Source: Acidobacteriota bacterium | Lineage (GTDB): Bacteria > Acidobacteriota > Blastocatellia > RBC074 | Direction: 5' to 3' | Length of the DNA stretch: 64,000 nt | Assembly: GCA_018269055.1 (NCBI GenBank) | Contig: JAFDVI010000014.1 | Span: forward strand, 1 to 64,000 | In this document: piece by piece, positions 35,000 through 43,667 of the stretch | How positions within the stretch are numbered: position 1 is the stretch's first letter | Layout: each line of letters opens with the position of its first letter | The notes under the pieces: generated by a model | The model's input: the letters and a program-made list of their open reading frames with translations, nothing else | What the model was told of the DNA's origin: nothing | Database searches by the model: none | Translations under genes and position numbers: made by a program

Positions 35000-36808
35000 A
35001 TGAGTTGGGAACCAAGTGTCCGCACGAGACACTTAACTGTAATCATATCGCTGGTTTTGATCGCCACGGCAACTTTGCTGTGCTTCAACATTGCGCGTTT
35101 GCTGAATGCGCATACCACTGCCAAACGCGAAGCATTTCAAAAGGTCGCCGATCCAATCTCTTCCTTTGCCCAGAAAGCGATCAATACACATCCGCTGGAA
35201 GATCAGCGCTCTGCTATCAGCTTCGACGAAAATGTTCGAACGCTGATCAAAACCAACGTCACTGACACGACCGATTTTGCTTACGCGGCAATCGTCGCCA
35301 GCGATGGAGCGATCATCGCGCAATCCAACCCGATCAACCTGATTCGACAACCTGGAAAAGTCTTTCCAATGGAGCAATTTGAATCAGCGCGTTGGTACAA
35401 ACAACTTTGGGAATTGTGGCGACACGACAACATCTATGAAATGAGCTGGGCGTTGAATCTGGATAACAAACCGTTTGCAAATTTCATCGCCGGAGTTCCC
35501 GCCGCATCTCTTCGCGCGGAATTGTCGCAACCGGTCAAGCTGAGCTTGGTCTTTGCCGCAATCATCATGGGCTTGTGCGTTTTGACGGCGCTGCTCTCTG
35601 CCGGGCTGGTGCTGTTTCCACTGCGCGAAGTGATGGAAAGCATCGAACAGTTGGAGGCCGACAGCACAGTCCCCGCCGAATCCCGTCCTGTCAACGCCGA
35701 AATGCAATCCATCGCGCAGCGTTTGCGCGAATTGGGTCGCCGCTTTGCCGGCAATCGAACTGAAATCGAAGCCATACGCGATCAACTGCAGCAAGTTGTC
35801 GGCAGTTTATCAGAACGCGTTTTGCTGCTCGACCGCGAACGCCGCGTGATTATGGCCAGCCCCGAGGCTGAAAAAATGCTCAGCGGCGGACGATTCACAC
35901 TGCGTGGCCAGCGATTGTCAGACGCGCTTAGCTACAGCCATCCGCTGACCGTTATCACTGAACGCGCATACACCAGCGGCCAATCGCTCCAGGAAGTCGC
36001 CAACTTTCCCGTCAATGGAACCCAACAACCGCAGACCATCGTTGCTTCGCTGCAATTGTTTGAAGATCGCGGACAACCGGCAGGCGCACTGTTGACCTTG
36101 CGCGATTTTGAAACCTTGCAGCGATTGGAAACCCAATTGGATTTTGCCACCAAGTTGGCGGCGCTCAACCGCATCACCGCAGGAGTTGCACACGAAGTCA
36201 AAAATCCGCTGCACGCGATGGTGCTTCACCTGGAACTGCTCAGCGCGAAGATGGACGCGGGGCTGGATCCCAAACCGCACGTTGACATTTTGATGACCGA
36301 AGTCAACCGGTTGAAGCGCGTCGTGCAAACCTTCCTGGATTTCACGCGCCCGGTGGAAATGAAGCTGACACAGGTGGACGCCAATGTGTTGGTGCGCGAA
36401 GTCATCCTGCTGGCCGCGGACGCTCGCGCGCAAGGCATTGACCTGGAAGAGCATTACGGCAAAGGCCCGTTGATCATCAAAGCGGATTCCGATCTGCTGA
36501 AACAGGCAATCCTGAACATTATCATCAATGGTTGTCAGGTCATGCCGAACGGCGGAAAGTTGGTGGTTGAAACCGGCCACGGCGACGATGAACACATCTT
36601 CATCACCATCACAGACCATGGCCCTGGCATTCCCGAAGAGGCTCGCGACAAGATTTTCAATCTGTATTACACCACCAAGCCCAAAGGCAGCGGCATCGGT
36701 CTGGCGCAAGCCTTCCGCGCCGTGCAACTTCACAACGGACGCATCAAGGTCGAATCCGAAGTCGGAGCCGGAACCTGCTTCCGCATTATTTTGCCTGTCG
36801 CTGCCTGA
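35000..36808 (+). CDS. Membrane sensor histidine kinase (orphan)
   Basis: The 602-residue protein has two membrane helices (~12-33 and ~181-206) enclosing a periplasmic sensor of ~145 residues. A HAMP-like region and a PAS-like domain (~262-370) follow, then the kinase core. The phospho-acceptor is His398 in GVAHEVKNPLHAM. The ATP domain shows NIIINGCQVMPNGG (N box), DHGPGIP (G1) and GSGIGLAQAFR (G2). It should phosphorylate a response regulator, but none is adjacent, so its partner lies elsewhere. A TTG start 17 codons upstream is possible; the ATG here gives the better membrane N-terminus. A clear intrinsic terminator follows. Confidence 0.85.
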   Translation: MSWEPSVRTRHLTVIISLVLIATATLLCFNIARLLNAHTTAKREAFQKVADPISSFAQKAINTHPLEDQRSAISFDENVRTLIKTNVTDTTDFAYAAIVASDGAIIAQSNPINLIRQPGKVFPMEQFESARWYKQLWELWRHDNIYEMSWALNLDNKPFANFIAGVPAASLRAELSQPVKLSLVFAAIIMGLCVLTALLSAGLVLFPLREVMESIEQLEADSTVPAESRPVNAEMQSIAQRLRELGRRFAGNRTEIEAIRDQLQQVVGSLSERVLLLDRERRVIMASPEAEKMLSGGRFTLRGQRLSDALSYSHPLTVITERAYTSGQSLQEVANFPVNGTQQPQTIVASLQLFEDRGQPAGALLTLRDFETLQRLETQLDFATKLAALNRITAGVAHEVKNPLHAMVLHLELLSAKMDAGLDPKPHVDILMTEVNRLKRVVQTFLDFTRPVEMKLTQVDANVLVREVILLAADARAQGIDLEEHYGKGPLIIKADSDLLKQAILNIIINGCQVMPNGGKLVVETGHGDDEHIFITITDHGPGIPEEARDKIFNLYYTTKPKGSGIGLAQAFRAVQLHNGRIKVESEVGAGTCFRIILPVAA

Positions 36809-36816
36809 CAAAATTT

Positions 36817-36866
36817 TGGCCAGCCGAAACAGCATGTTGCGATTCCGGCTGGCCATTGTGTTTTTT
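36817..36866 (+). terminator. Rho-independent terminator
   Basis: TGGCCAGCCG (36817-36826) pairs perfectly with CGGCTGGCCA (36846-36855) and is followed by TTGTGTTTTTT. It lies just beyond the kinase stop and before the convergent cytochrome gene. Confidence 0.75.
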
Positions 36867-36877
36867 GCTGCGCTGAA

Positions 36878-38008
36878 TTACTTGGCGGGAATGGTAAACA
36901 ACGTGTCGTCTACTTTGGCGTTGTGTTTCACCTCAGTAAACTTTCGCGTTGAATTGTAGTTTCGATCCAAATAGGTCGTGGTAATCGAGAACGGAACCTT
37001 GACGCCGTCCACATCGCGGTAATCGTCGTAATCGGTTTGTTCTGGGTCAATTCCGATTGCGGTCACAACCTGAACAACGCGGCGCAGCAACAGTCCTGAG
37101 GCTTTGTCGAAGCTGAATCGCACGCGGCGTCCATCCTGCAACCGCCCCTGCAACACCCAGCAATCTTTGTCGCCGACTTTCTCACTACCGGCGAATCCCA
37201 TTCGCATATAGGGTTCCTTCAATTGCAGCGGTTCCAGGCTCCAGGCGAGCGATTTCGCGCGAATCATATCCGCGCTATCCATCGCCCGGTCTTCGCGAGC
37301 GTTTTTTAGCCAACCGGCAGAGCCGTTGAACTTTTGCGTCGTCGGAGCCTGTGGCAAGGCCACGCTCAGTGTGTATTTGTCTGCGCCTCCGTAATTGATT
37401 TCCAGCGGAAAGCTTTGGCCATTGGCCGCAACACTGACGCCTTTGATGACACGCGTTTTCACTTTTTCGGCAGCGTCTTTGCCGCCAACGGCTTGTGTGT
37501 ATTTGGCCAGAATCTCGTCCGGCTTTGGCGCTGCTGCGGCGGCCGGAGCTTCAGGCGCTTTGGCGGCGGCAAGCGGCGGAACGTGCGATGGGTGATCGTG
37601 GCCTTGATGGCAGGTGAAACAGGTTACCTGCGTGCGTCCGTTGAAGCTGTTTTTGTTGATGTCCATCGTCATCAGAATCATTCGGCGAGCGATGACTTTG
37701 TGATTGTTGTCGTCTTTTTCAAACGCCCATTGGTCGCCGTTTTTGACATGGCATTCATTACAAGTCATGCCTAGCGAAGCACTGATGTAATTCATCAATC
37801 CGCGCATTTGCGAAGCCGGAAGGCCTTTCAGCGCTTGAATGTTTTTGTAGCGTTCTTCCATCTTAGGCTCGTCAGCGCCTGGCGCCGGAGCGGCCTGCCC
37901 TTGCGGTTGCTGACCGTTGACGGGGGCAACCCAGTTCACCGCCCCCCACGAAACCGTCAGTACGAAGGCGGCAGCGACAACCAGACGTTTGATTCTCTTT
38001 TCCAACAT
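36878..38008 (-). CDS. Exported dihaem c-type cytochrome, reaction-centre-cytochrome-like, with LolA-like C-domain
   Basis: After a signal peptide, this 376-residue protein has two haem motifs, CNECH (83-87) and CFTCH (130-134). They sit in the context QMRGLMNYISASLGMTCNECH and RRMILMTMDINKNSF, which resembles the photosynthetic reaction-centre cytochrome family widespread in non-phototrophic Acidobacteria. An Ala/Pro-rich linker (~143-162) leads to a beta-rich domain (~165-376) ending VDDTLFTIPAK. Its tail resembles that of the LolA-like protein at 30733-31587. It presumably moves electrons in the periplasm while its C-domain binds a lipid or quinone-like ligand; that is inference. GGAG before the ATG supports this start over a much longer upstream frame. 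Confidence 0.8.
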   Translation of the reverse strand: MLEKRIKRLVVAAAFVLTVSWGAVNWVAPVNGQQPQGQAAPAPGADEPKMEERYKNIQALKGLPASQMRGLMNYISASLGMTCNECHVKNGDQWAFEKDDNNHKVIARRMILMTMDINKNSFNGRTQVTCFTCHQGHDHPSHVPPLAAAKAPEAPAAAAAPKPDEILAKYTQAVGGKDAAEKVKTRVIKGVSVAANGQSFPLEINYGGADKYTLSVALPQAPTTQKFNGSAGWLKNAREDRAMDSADMIRAKSLAWSLEPLQLKEPYMRMGFAGSEKVGDKDCWVLQGRLQDGRRVRFSFDKASGLLLRRVVQVVTAIGIDPEQTDYDDYRDVDGVKVPFSITTTYLDRNYNSTRKFTEVKHNAKVDDTLFTIPAK

Positions 38009-38238
38009 TATTTGGTCTCCTGATTTTGAATTGAGGGGTTGGCAGGATCGGAGTTTCCCGCCTGACAACGTTCTTTGTTTTTTGAAAAGTAGTGCGAAAA
38101 GCGGAGACAATGTAAATGAAGAATCCTAATTATGCCAACTTTCCGCGCCAATTCATTGTCATTACTTGGCTCTTTTTGGGGCAAGCTGGTACATTCCGCC
38201 TCGCCGTGATCGAAACTCCAACCTAAGCAGGTGCTTTT

Positions 38239-38865
38239 ATGAACATCAATCGAAGAGATTTTCTCACGTCAGGTGCGCTCAGCAGCATTGCCATTCTCGG
38301 CGCGCAAGCGCAACAGAAACCGGAACAAGCCAATCCGCTGCTCAACTCTAAACCATCACGCGTCATCACGCGCGTGCTCAAAGATGCAGGGACAATCCCC
38401 AACAGCCGTTTGCCCGTCGTGATTTACCAAGGCGCGTTGAATCTTCCCAAAGACGATCCCGCTGCAGCTATTGAAACTCTGATTCACGTCAACGACTGGG
38501 GCAACGATTGGCGCAACGGCATTTTCGGCTATCACCATTATCACAGCACTGCGCACGAAGCCTTGCTGGTGTTCGGCGGTTCCGCCAAAGTGCAACTTGG
38601 CGGCGAAAACGGCATCGTCGAAACCATTGGCGCTGGCGACGTGATTATCATTCCCGCCGGAGTTGGACACAAAAATCTGGGATCAAACAGTGACTTTCAC
38701 GTCGTCGGCGCATATCCGCCGAATCAGAATGTGGATATGAACTACGGCAAATCCGGCGAGCGTCCGCGCGTGGATGACAACATCGCGCGACTGACGCTGC
38801 CAATGACTGATCCGATTTTCGGCAAAACTGGCCCGCTGCTCGATCATTGGCGAACGAAAGGCTAA
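38239..38865 (+). CDS. Tat-exported cupin-domain protein
   Basis: The 208-residue protein opens with a twin-arginine signal (RRDFLTSGALSSIAILGA), implying export in folded, probably cofactor-loaded form. A single cupin follows. Conserved patterns are YHHYHSTAHEALLVFGGSAKVQLGG (metal histidines and glutamate) and GDVIIIPAGVGHKNLG (third histidine). It resembles YjlB-type cupins of unknown function. The start is preceded by a weak ribosome site. It is separated from the next gene by a REPIN-like element. Confidence 0.8.
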   Translation: MNINRRDFLTSGALSSIAILGAQAQQKPEQANPLLNSKPSRVITRVLKDAGTIPNSRLPVVIYQGALNLPKDDPAAAIETLIHVNDWGNDWRNGIFGYHHYHSTAHEALLVFGGSAKVQLGGENGIVETIGAGDVIIIPAGVGHKNLGSNSDFHVVGAYPPNQNVDMNYGKSGERPRVDDNIARLTLPMTDPIFGKTGPLLDHWRTKG

Positions 38866-38874
38866 TTCTGCACG

Positions 38875-38975
38875 GTAGCGCAACCAGCCATGGTTGCGTT
38901 GCCCACACTTGAAACCCTCTGCTGGCAAACAGGTATTATTTGCAAAATCAACACAACCATGGCTGGTTGCGCTAC
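38875..38975. repeat. REPIN-like element, second copy
   Basis: Two 22-base arms (38875-38896 and 38954-38975) are exact inverted copies. They contain GCAACCAGCCATGGTTGC, a 7-bp-stem hairpin differing from the element at 13900 at only a few stem and loop bases. Arms are 57 bases apart. The right arm ends about 20 bases before the next start codon. Confidence 0.75.
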
Positions 38976-38993
38976 TTTTGAAAAGGAAAATTC

Positions 38994-39455
38994 ATGAAAA
39001 CTCTGACTTGGCTGATTTCACTCTGTTTTGTTTTGCTGATTGGCACGACCGCGACGATTGCCCAAACGCCTGCGCCGCAAACCAAACCTGCCCCGCCGGA
39101 AATTACGGGCGACTGGACGGGAACCTGGGGCGTTTACAGCCCCGCGCAAGGCACCACGCCGCCAAAAGACATCTGCAAAAAACTGGACGCCAAAATCGAA
39201 TTGAAAGACGGCGTCTATCTGGCTTCGTTTGAAGGCGATTGCGGCGGAACCTACAAATACTCGATCAAGATGGAAGGTCGTTTGGCCGGCAAAGCAGTTT
39301 TGTTCAAAGGCACTACGGACCTCGGCGCCAAGGACGGAGGCGTGTTCGACTGGATTGGCCGCGCCACTGAAAAAGAGTTCGTCGGTTTCTTTACCAGCGC
39401 GTTTTACACCGGCACCTTCAATCTGGCGCGCCCGAAAAAGGAGTCGGCACAATGA
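38994..39455 (+). CDS. Small exported beta-rich protein, unknown function
   Basis: I do not recognise the family of this 153-residue protein. A signal peptide ends near TIAQ. The mature part starts with ITGDWTGTWGVY and ends with FTSAFYTGTFNLAR, a lipocalin-like pattern of paired strands beginning with a G-x-W motif. Two cysteines (in DICKKL and GDCGGTY) could form a disulfide. The ATG follows AAAAGGAAAA. Its stop overlaps the next ATG (ATGA), so it is translationally coupled to the glycosidase and may be a helper for it. Confidence 0.7.
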   Translation: MKTLTWLISLCFVLLIGTTATIAQTPAPQTKPAPPEITGDWTGTWGVYSPAQGTTPPKDICKKLDAKIELKDGVYLASFEGDCGGTYKYSIKMEGRLAGKAVLFKGTTDLGAKDGGVFDWIGRATEKEFVGFFTSAFYTGTFNLARPKKESAQ

Positions 39456-40897
39456 TCTGCCGCCGTGTTAGCTGGTGTTTGGTCGTCGCGTTACTCTTCG
39501 CACCAGCGAATGTTTTCGCCGCCGCGCCGAAACTGAAACTCACGGAAAACCGCCGCTACCTGCAATACGAAACCGGCAAGCCTTTCTTGTATCTGGGCGA
39601 TACCGCGTGGGAGTTGTTTCATCGCCTGAACCGCGAAGAAGCGACGCAATACTTGACCAACCGCGCGCAAAAAGGTTTCACCGTCATTCAAGCCGTCCTG
39701 CTGGCGCAGCTTGGTGGATTGACGGTTCCGAACGCATACGGAGATTTGCCGCTGGCCAACGGCGATCCTGCCAAACCCAACGAAGCCTATTTCCGCCACG
39801 TAGATTTCATCGTCAACAAAGCTGAAGAATTGGGATTATTCGTGGGGATGCTGCCAACCTGGGGCAGCTATTGGGCGATCAAATCTCCGAGCGACAAAGC
39901 CACATTCAATCCAACAAACGCGCGCGATTACGGCCGCTTTCTGGGCACGCGGTACAAAGACAAACCGATCATCTGGATTCTGGGCGGAGATCGCTCCGTC
40001 ACCAACGACGCCGAACGCGCGGTCATTGACGCGATGGCTGCGGGATTGACCGAAGGTGACGGCGGCGCACACCTGAAAACCTTTCATCCCATCGGGCCTG
40101 GACTGTCTTCGATCAAGCTGCACGATGCGGCGTGGCTGGATTTCAATATGTCGCAGTCTTCGCACGCCGCGCGCGATCACGACAATGGGCTGTACATCGA
40201 AAACGATTACGCGCTGAATCCCACGAAACCCACGCTGGACGGCGAACCTCGCTACGAAGGCATTCCCGTAGGCTTTTACAACCGCAACGCCAGCGGCATT
40301 GATCGCTTTGACGATTACGACGTGCGTCAGGCCGCCTACTGGTCGTTGCTGGCCGGAGCTTGCGGCTTCACCTATGGCAACAACAACATTTGGCAGATGT
40401 TCAAACCGGCGGCTTCGGGAACGGTCGGCGATCCCAATCGCATGCGCGATTTGTTCGGCCTGCCCGGCAGCGTCATCGGAGCCAACATTCCCTGGTACGA
40501 AGCGCTGGATCATCCCGGCGCGTTTCAAATGCGCCACATTCGACGGTTATTTGACGCTCTTCCCTTCACCAAACTCATCCCCGACCAAACCCTAATCCTG
40601 AACGGACCGACCACAGGCGGAGCCAAAATGCGCGCCGCCCGCGCCAGCGACGGGTCTTTCGCTTTGTTCTATTCGCCTCGCGGAGAAAGCTTCACGCTGA
40701 ACAAAAACGTCATCAAAGCCGACCAGCAAGGCCAATACTGGTTCGACCCGCGCTACGGCATCGCGTATTCCATCAAGGATCAGGACAGCTTCGGCATTCA
40801 AACCTTTACACCGCCAACCAGTGGACGCGGGAATGATTGGTTGTTGGTGTTGACGGATGCGGCAGCGGGGTTTTCATTACCCGGCGTGGCAAAGTAG
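39452..40897 (+). CDS. Exported DUF4038 (apiosidase-like) glycoside hydrolase
   Basis: The 481-residue protein has a signal peptide followed by a TIM barrel of the DUF4038 type. It starts GKPFLYLGDTAWELFHRLNREEATQYL, with the later VGMLPTWGSYW and KDKPIIWILGGDR. The C-terminal ~90 residues (DGSFALFYSPRGESFTL ... YWFDPRYG) match the putative collagen-binding-like domain that usually caps these enzymes. Characterised relatives (GH140) cleave apiose from pectin. The following gene encodes a pentose-phosphate isomerase, which would fit pentose use, but the substrate is not proven. Confidence 0.82.
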   Translation: MICRRVSWCLVVALLFAPANVFAAAPKLKLTENRRYLQYETGKPFLYLGDTAWELFHRLNREEATQYLTNRAQKGFTVIQAVLLAQLGGLTVPNAYGDLPLANGDPAKPNEAYFRHVDFIVNKAEELGLFVGMLPTWGSYWAIKSPSDKATFNPTNARDYGRFLGTRYKDKPIIWILGGDRSVTNDAERAVIDAMAAGLTEGDGGAHLKTFHPIGPGLSSIKLHDAAWLDFNMSQSSHAARDHDNGLYIENDYALNPTKPTLDGEPRYEGIPVGFYNRNASGIDRFDDYDVRQAAYWSLLAGACGFTYGNNNIWQMFKPAASGTVGDPNRMRDLFGLPGSVIGANIPWYEALDHPGAFQMRHIRRLFDALPFTKLIPDQTLILNGPTTGGAKMRAARASDGSFALFYSPRGESFTLNKNVIKADQQGQYWFDPRYGIAYSIKDQDSFGIQTFTPPTSGRGNDWLLVLTDAAAGFSLPGVAK

Positions 40898-40924
40898 CCT
40901 TCGTTCGGGGGCAAGCAGGTAACA

Positions 40925-41356
40925 ATGAAAATTTCAATTGGCTCTGACCACGCGGGTTTCAAATACAAAGAACTGATCAAGCAGTTGCTCCTGAGTTTAG
41001 GGCACGAGGTCATAGACTTCGGCACGGATTCGGAAGAGCCTGTGGATTATCCGGACTTCATCCGCCCCGCGGCCAAAGCCGTTGCGGCAGGCGAAGTCGA
41101 GCGCGGCATCGTTCTTGGCGGGTCCGGCAACGGTGAAGCCATGGCCGCCAACCGCATCAAAGGCGTGCGCTGCGCCCTGTGTTGGAATGTTGAAACTGCG
41201 CGGCTCGGGCGACAGCACAACGACGCCAATATGATCTCGCTGGGTCAACGAATGCTGACGGAAGAAACGGCATTGGAAATCGTCCGCGTGTGGCTTGAAA
41301 CTCCTTTTGAAGGCGGTCGGCATCTACGCCGGATTCAACTCCTTGATGAGGAGTAA
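40925..41356 (+). CDS. rpiB: Ribose-5-phosphate isomerase B
   Basis: The 143-residue protein matches RpiB over its full length: IGSDHAGFKYKE at the N-terminus, GIVLGGSGNGEAMAANRIKGVRCAL and RQHNDANMISLG. Glu71 in SGNGE corresponds to the catalytic base of mycobacterial-type RpiB, where the E. coli enzyme uses a cysteine. It interconverts ribose-5-phosphate and ribulose-5-phosphate in the cytoplasm. It follows the glycosidase by 27 bases and may be co-expressed with it. Confidence 0.93.
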   Translation: MKISIGSDHAGFKYKELIKQLLLSLGHEVIDFGTDSEEPVDYPDFIRPAAKAVAAGEVERGIVLGGSGNGEAMAANRIKGVRCALCWNVETARLGRQHNDANMISLGQRMLTEETALEIVRVWLETPFEGGRHLRRIQLLDEE

Positions 41357-41433
41357 GATGCCAAGCTCCTTTAATCGCATTCCGAAATAGTTTTTTGAAG
41401 CGGTAAACAGGCCATTGTTTGAGGGTAAACACG

Positions 41434-41733
41434 ATGAGAATCATCAGCCGAAAAGCGTTGCGTGGGTTTTGGGAACTCTATCCTGATGCAGAACAACCGT
41501 TAGAAGATTGGTTTCGAATCACCAAGCACGCCTTTTGGCTGAATCTAGCCCAAACACGCCGCGACTTTCCTCATGCCGATTCCGTTGGTGATTGCACTGT
41601 GTTCAATATCGGCGGAAACAAATATCGCCTTATCACCAAGATCAGATACAATAAGCAACGGGTTTACATCACCCATGTTTTGACCCATAAGGAATATGAT
41701 AAGGAGAAATGGAAAGATGACTGCGATGATTAA
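41434..41733 (+). CDS. higB: HigB-family toxin (mRNA interferase)
   Basis: The 99-residue protein matches the HigB-2 type toxin family: MRIISRKALRGFWELYPDAE, LEDWFRITKHAFW, CTVFNIGGNKYRLITKIRYN and VYITHVLTHKEYDKEKWKDD. These toxins cut translated mRNA on the ribosome. GAGGG lies before this ATG; a frame five codons longer has none. The C-terminus overlaps the antitoxin gene by 17 bases. The region is AT-richer than the flanking rpiB gene. Confidence 0.88.
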   Translation: MRIISRKALRGFWELYPDAEQPLEDWFRITKHAFWLNLAQTRRDFPHADSVGDCTVFNIGGNKYRLITKIRYNKQRVYITHVLTHKEYDKEKWKDDCDD

Positions 41734-42190
41734 ATCCAAGGCCAAACCGAAAAAGACTGCCAGCCGTAAACCCTCTGGCAAAGCGGCCATCTTCGACCGA
41801 CGCAAATATGCGGCATTGCTTTCGCGCTCGCTGCCAATGGTCATCACCTCCGAAGCCGAATACGACCAGACACTGACTGAAATCAAACGCTTGCTGCGCA
41901 AAGGCGAGGCCAATTTATCTCCTGAAGAAGATCGCCTGCTTGACCTGCTTTCCACGTTGGCTGAAAACTGGGAAGAAGCACATCACGCAATTCCCGATGC
42001 TCCCGGTCATCGCATCCTGCAACATTACATGCAAATTCGAGGACTCCGGCAAATAGATTTGCAGCCAATCCTCGGTTCACGCAGCATCACGTCTGCAATC
42101 GTCAATGGCAAGCGCTCCATTACAATGGAACAGGCAAAACAACTTGGCTCGCTTTTTGGCATTTCACATTTTGTCTTTACTGAAATATGA
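41717..42190 (+). CDS. higA: HigA-type helix-turn-helix antitoxin
   Basis: The 157-residue protein has a basic N-terminus (KSKAKPKKTASRK), a helical middle (SEAEYDQTLTEIKRLLRKGEANLSPEEDRLLDLLSTL) and a C-terminal helix-turn-helix (ILQHYMQIRGLRQIDLQPILG, SAIVNGKRSITMEQAKQLGSLF). That domain order is standard for antitoxins paired with HigB-2 toxins. It should neutralise the toxin and repress the operon. Its TGA overlaps the ATG of the EVE-nuclease gene, so all three genes are translationally linked. An ATG at 41726 is an alternative start. Confidence 0.85.
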   Translation: MTAMIKSKAKPKKTASRKPSGKAAIFDRRKYAALLSRSLPMVITSEAEYDQTLTEIKRLLRKGEANLSPEEDRLLDLLSTLAENWEEAHHAIPDAPGHRILQHYMQIRGLRQIDLQPILGSRSITSAIVNGKRSITMEQAKQLGSLFGISHFVFTEI

Positions 42191-43290
42191 AGTACTTCCT
42201 CAACCTATTTTCGCCTGAAACATTCGATGCTTTTGCCCGGTCGGGTTGTCACGTGTCAGGTTTTCGTGAACGACATCGTATTGCTGCGAGCAAAGTTAGC
42301 ATTGGGGATCGATTGATTTGTTACGTTACAGGATTGTCACGATGGGCTGGCATTTTGGAAGTTTGCAGTACAGCATTTGAAGATGTGGCACCAATATATT
42401 TTACCGAGAATGATCCTTTTATCGTTCGCTTCAAAGTTAAGCCATTAATCTGGCTAGAGCCTGAACAGGCAATCCCAATCTACGAGGATCAGCTTTGGGA
42501 TAACCTCTCCTTTACCAAAGGCCAGACCAAAGGCTCATCGAGTTGGACGGGCAAGATTCGTTCAAGTCTTACTCAAATTGATAATTTTGATGCCGTTCTT
42601 CTTGAATCAGCACTAAATCAACAAAAAACTTCGGGAAATCTATTTCACTTCAACGAGAATGACCGAAAAAAGCTTAAAACGCATACGGTTCGACGTCTCG
42701 ACAAAGACGTTACAGTAACGGTACCTGAAGATACGAACGACGGCCTTGATCAAGCTCCAACTTCAGGCGATATTCGTGAGTCACTCAAAGTACAAGCACT
42801 TATTGCAGAAATTGGCTCCCGTATGGGTATGCAAATTTGGATTCCTCGTGCAGATCGAGCATCAGTTCTCACAGAATGGAAAGGTGATCACGCTCCAATT
42901 CTAGAACGGCTCCCTCTCAATTACGACGACACTACTCTGCGGACAATCGAACAGATTGATGTACTTTGGCTGAGAGGGCGTTCAATTCGCCGTGCGTTTG
43001 AGGTTGAGCACACGACCTCCATTTACTCTGGGATTTTACGAATGGCTGACCTACAAGCGCTTCAGCCGAATATGGATATTCGATTGCACATTGTCGCTCC
43101 TGAAAACAGGCGCGAAAAAGTCTTTTCAGAAATACGTCGCCCTGTTTTTTCACTCCTTGATCGTGGTCCCTTATCCGAAAACTGTACTTACCTTTCCTAT
43201 AACAGCATTAGAGAATTGGCAGGACAACCACATCTTGCACATTTGTCTGATACTGTTCTTGAGGAATATGCTGAACAGGCGGAGGATTAA
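42187..43290 (+). CDS. EVE/PUA-like domain fused to a PD-(D/E)XK-like nuclease (putative type IV restriction enzyme)
   Basis: The 367-residue protein has two parts. Residues 1-~140 look like an EVE/YTH-type modified-base reader: MKYFLNLFSPETFDAFA, VSIGDRLICYVTGLSRWAGILEV, then a WTGKIR segment. Residues ~200-340 resemble a restriction-endonuclease fold: ALIAEIGSRMG (Glu208), then Asp258 in EQIDVLWLRG and Glu272-Val-Glu274 in AFEVEHTTSIYSG. This would be a D...ExE variant of the D...ExK site. Reader plus nuclease is the logic of type IV systems, which cut DNA carrying modified bases. The gene is AT-rich and coupled to higBA, which may guard it. Domain names are my assignment; family-level confidence is moderate. 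Confidence 0.65.
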   Translation: MKYFLNLFSPETFDAFARSGCHVSGFRERHRIAASKVSIGDRLICYVTGLSRWAGILEVCSTAFEDVAPIYFTENDPFIVRFKVKPLIWLEPEQAIPIYEDQLWDNLSFTKGQTKGSSSWTGKIRSSLTQIDNFDAVLLESALNQQKTSGNLFHFNENDRKKLKTHTVRRLDKDVTVTVPEDTNDGLDQAPTSGDIRESLKVQALIAEIGSRMGMQIWIPRADRASVLTEWKGDHAPILERLPLNYDDTTLRTIEQIDVLWLRGRSIRRAFEVEHTTSIYSGILRMADLQALQPNMDIRLHIVAPENRREKVFSEIRRPVFSLLDRGPLSENCTYLSYNSIRELAGQPHLAHLSDTVLEEYAEQAED

Positions 43291-43364
43291 TTTTCAATCG
43301 CTTGGCTCAATGAACGATTTGTGCAAAACGTTCAGGAGGCAAATATCTAAAGCAGGGGAAACGC

Positions 43365-43667
43365 ATGCCATTTGAAAAACTAGAAGTGCTAATGGAAGAG
43401 GTAACTGACCCCACAGAACTTGCCCAAGCGCAGGCGCAACGGGAGCAATTTGACCAGAACTGGGCCTGGTTCAAAGCGCGAGCAACGGAAGTTTACGATC
43501 GTTTTCGCGGTCAATGTGTAGTCATCGCTGGGCAAGAGATTTTTGCGGCGAATGAGCCAGCGACAGCTTGGGCGTCGGCAAAGGCTGCACATCCAGAAGA
43601 TGATGGCGGTTTTATTATCTACGTCCCGCGTGAAAAGGTGGCGCGCGTTTATGGTTATCAGCGGTGA
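43365..43667 (+). CDS. DUF5678-like small protein
   Basis: This 100-residue acidic protein has a helical N-half rich in Ala and Gln (DPTELAQAQAQREQFDQNWAWF). Its C-half fits the DUF5678 pattern: FRGQCVVIAGQEIFAANEP, AWASAKAAHPEDDGGFIIYVP. Members are of unknown function and often precede aspartyl-protease-like genes, as here, where the next gene overlaps its end. The two are probably translated together. Confidence 0.65.
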   Translation: MPFEKLEVLMEEVTDPTELAQAQAQREQFDQNWAWFKARATEVYDRFRGQCVVIAGQEIFAANEPATAWASAKAAHPEDDGGFIIYVPREKVARVYGYQR

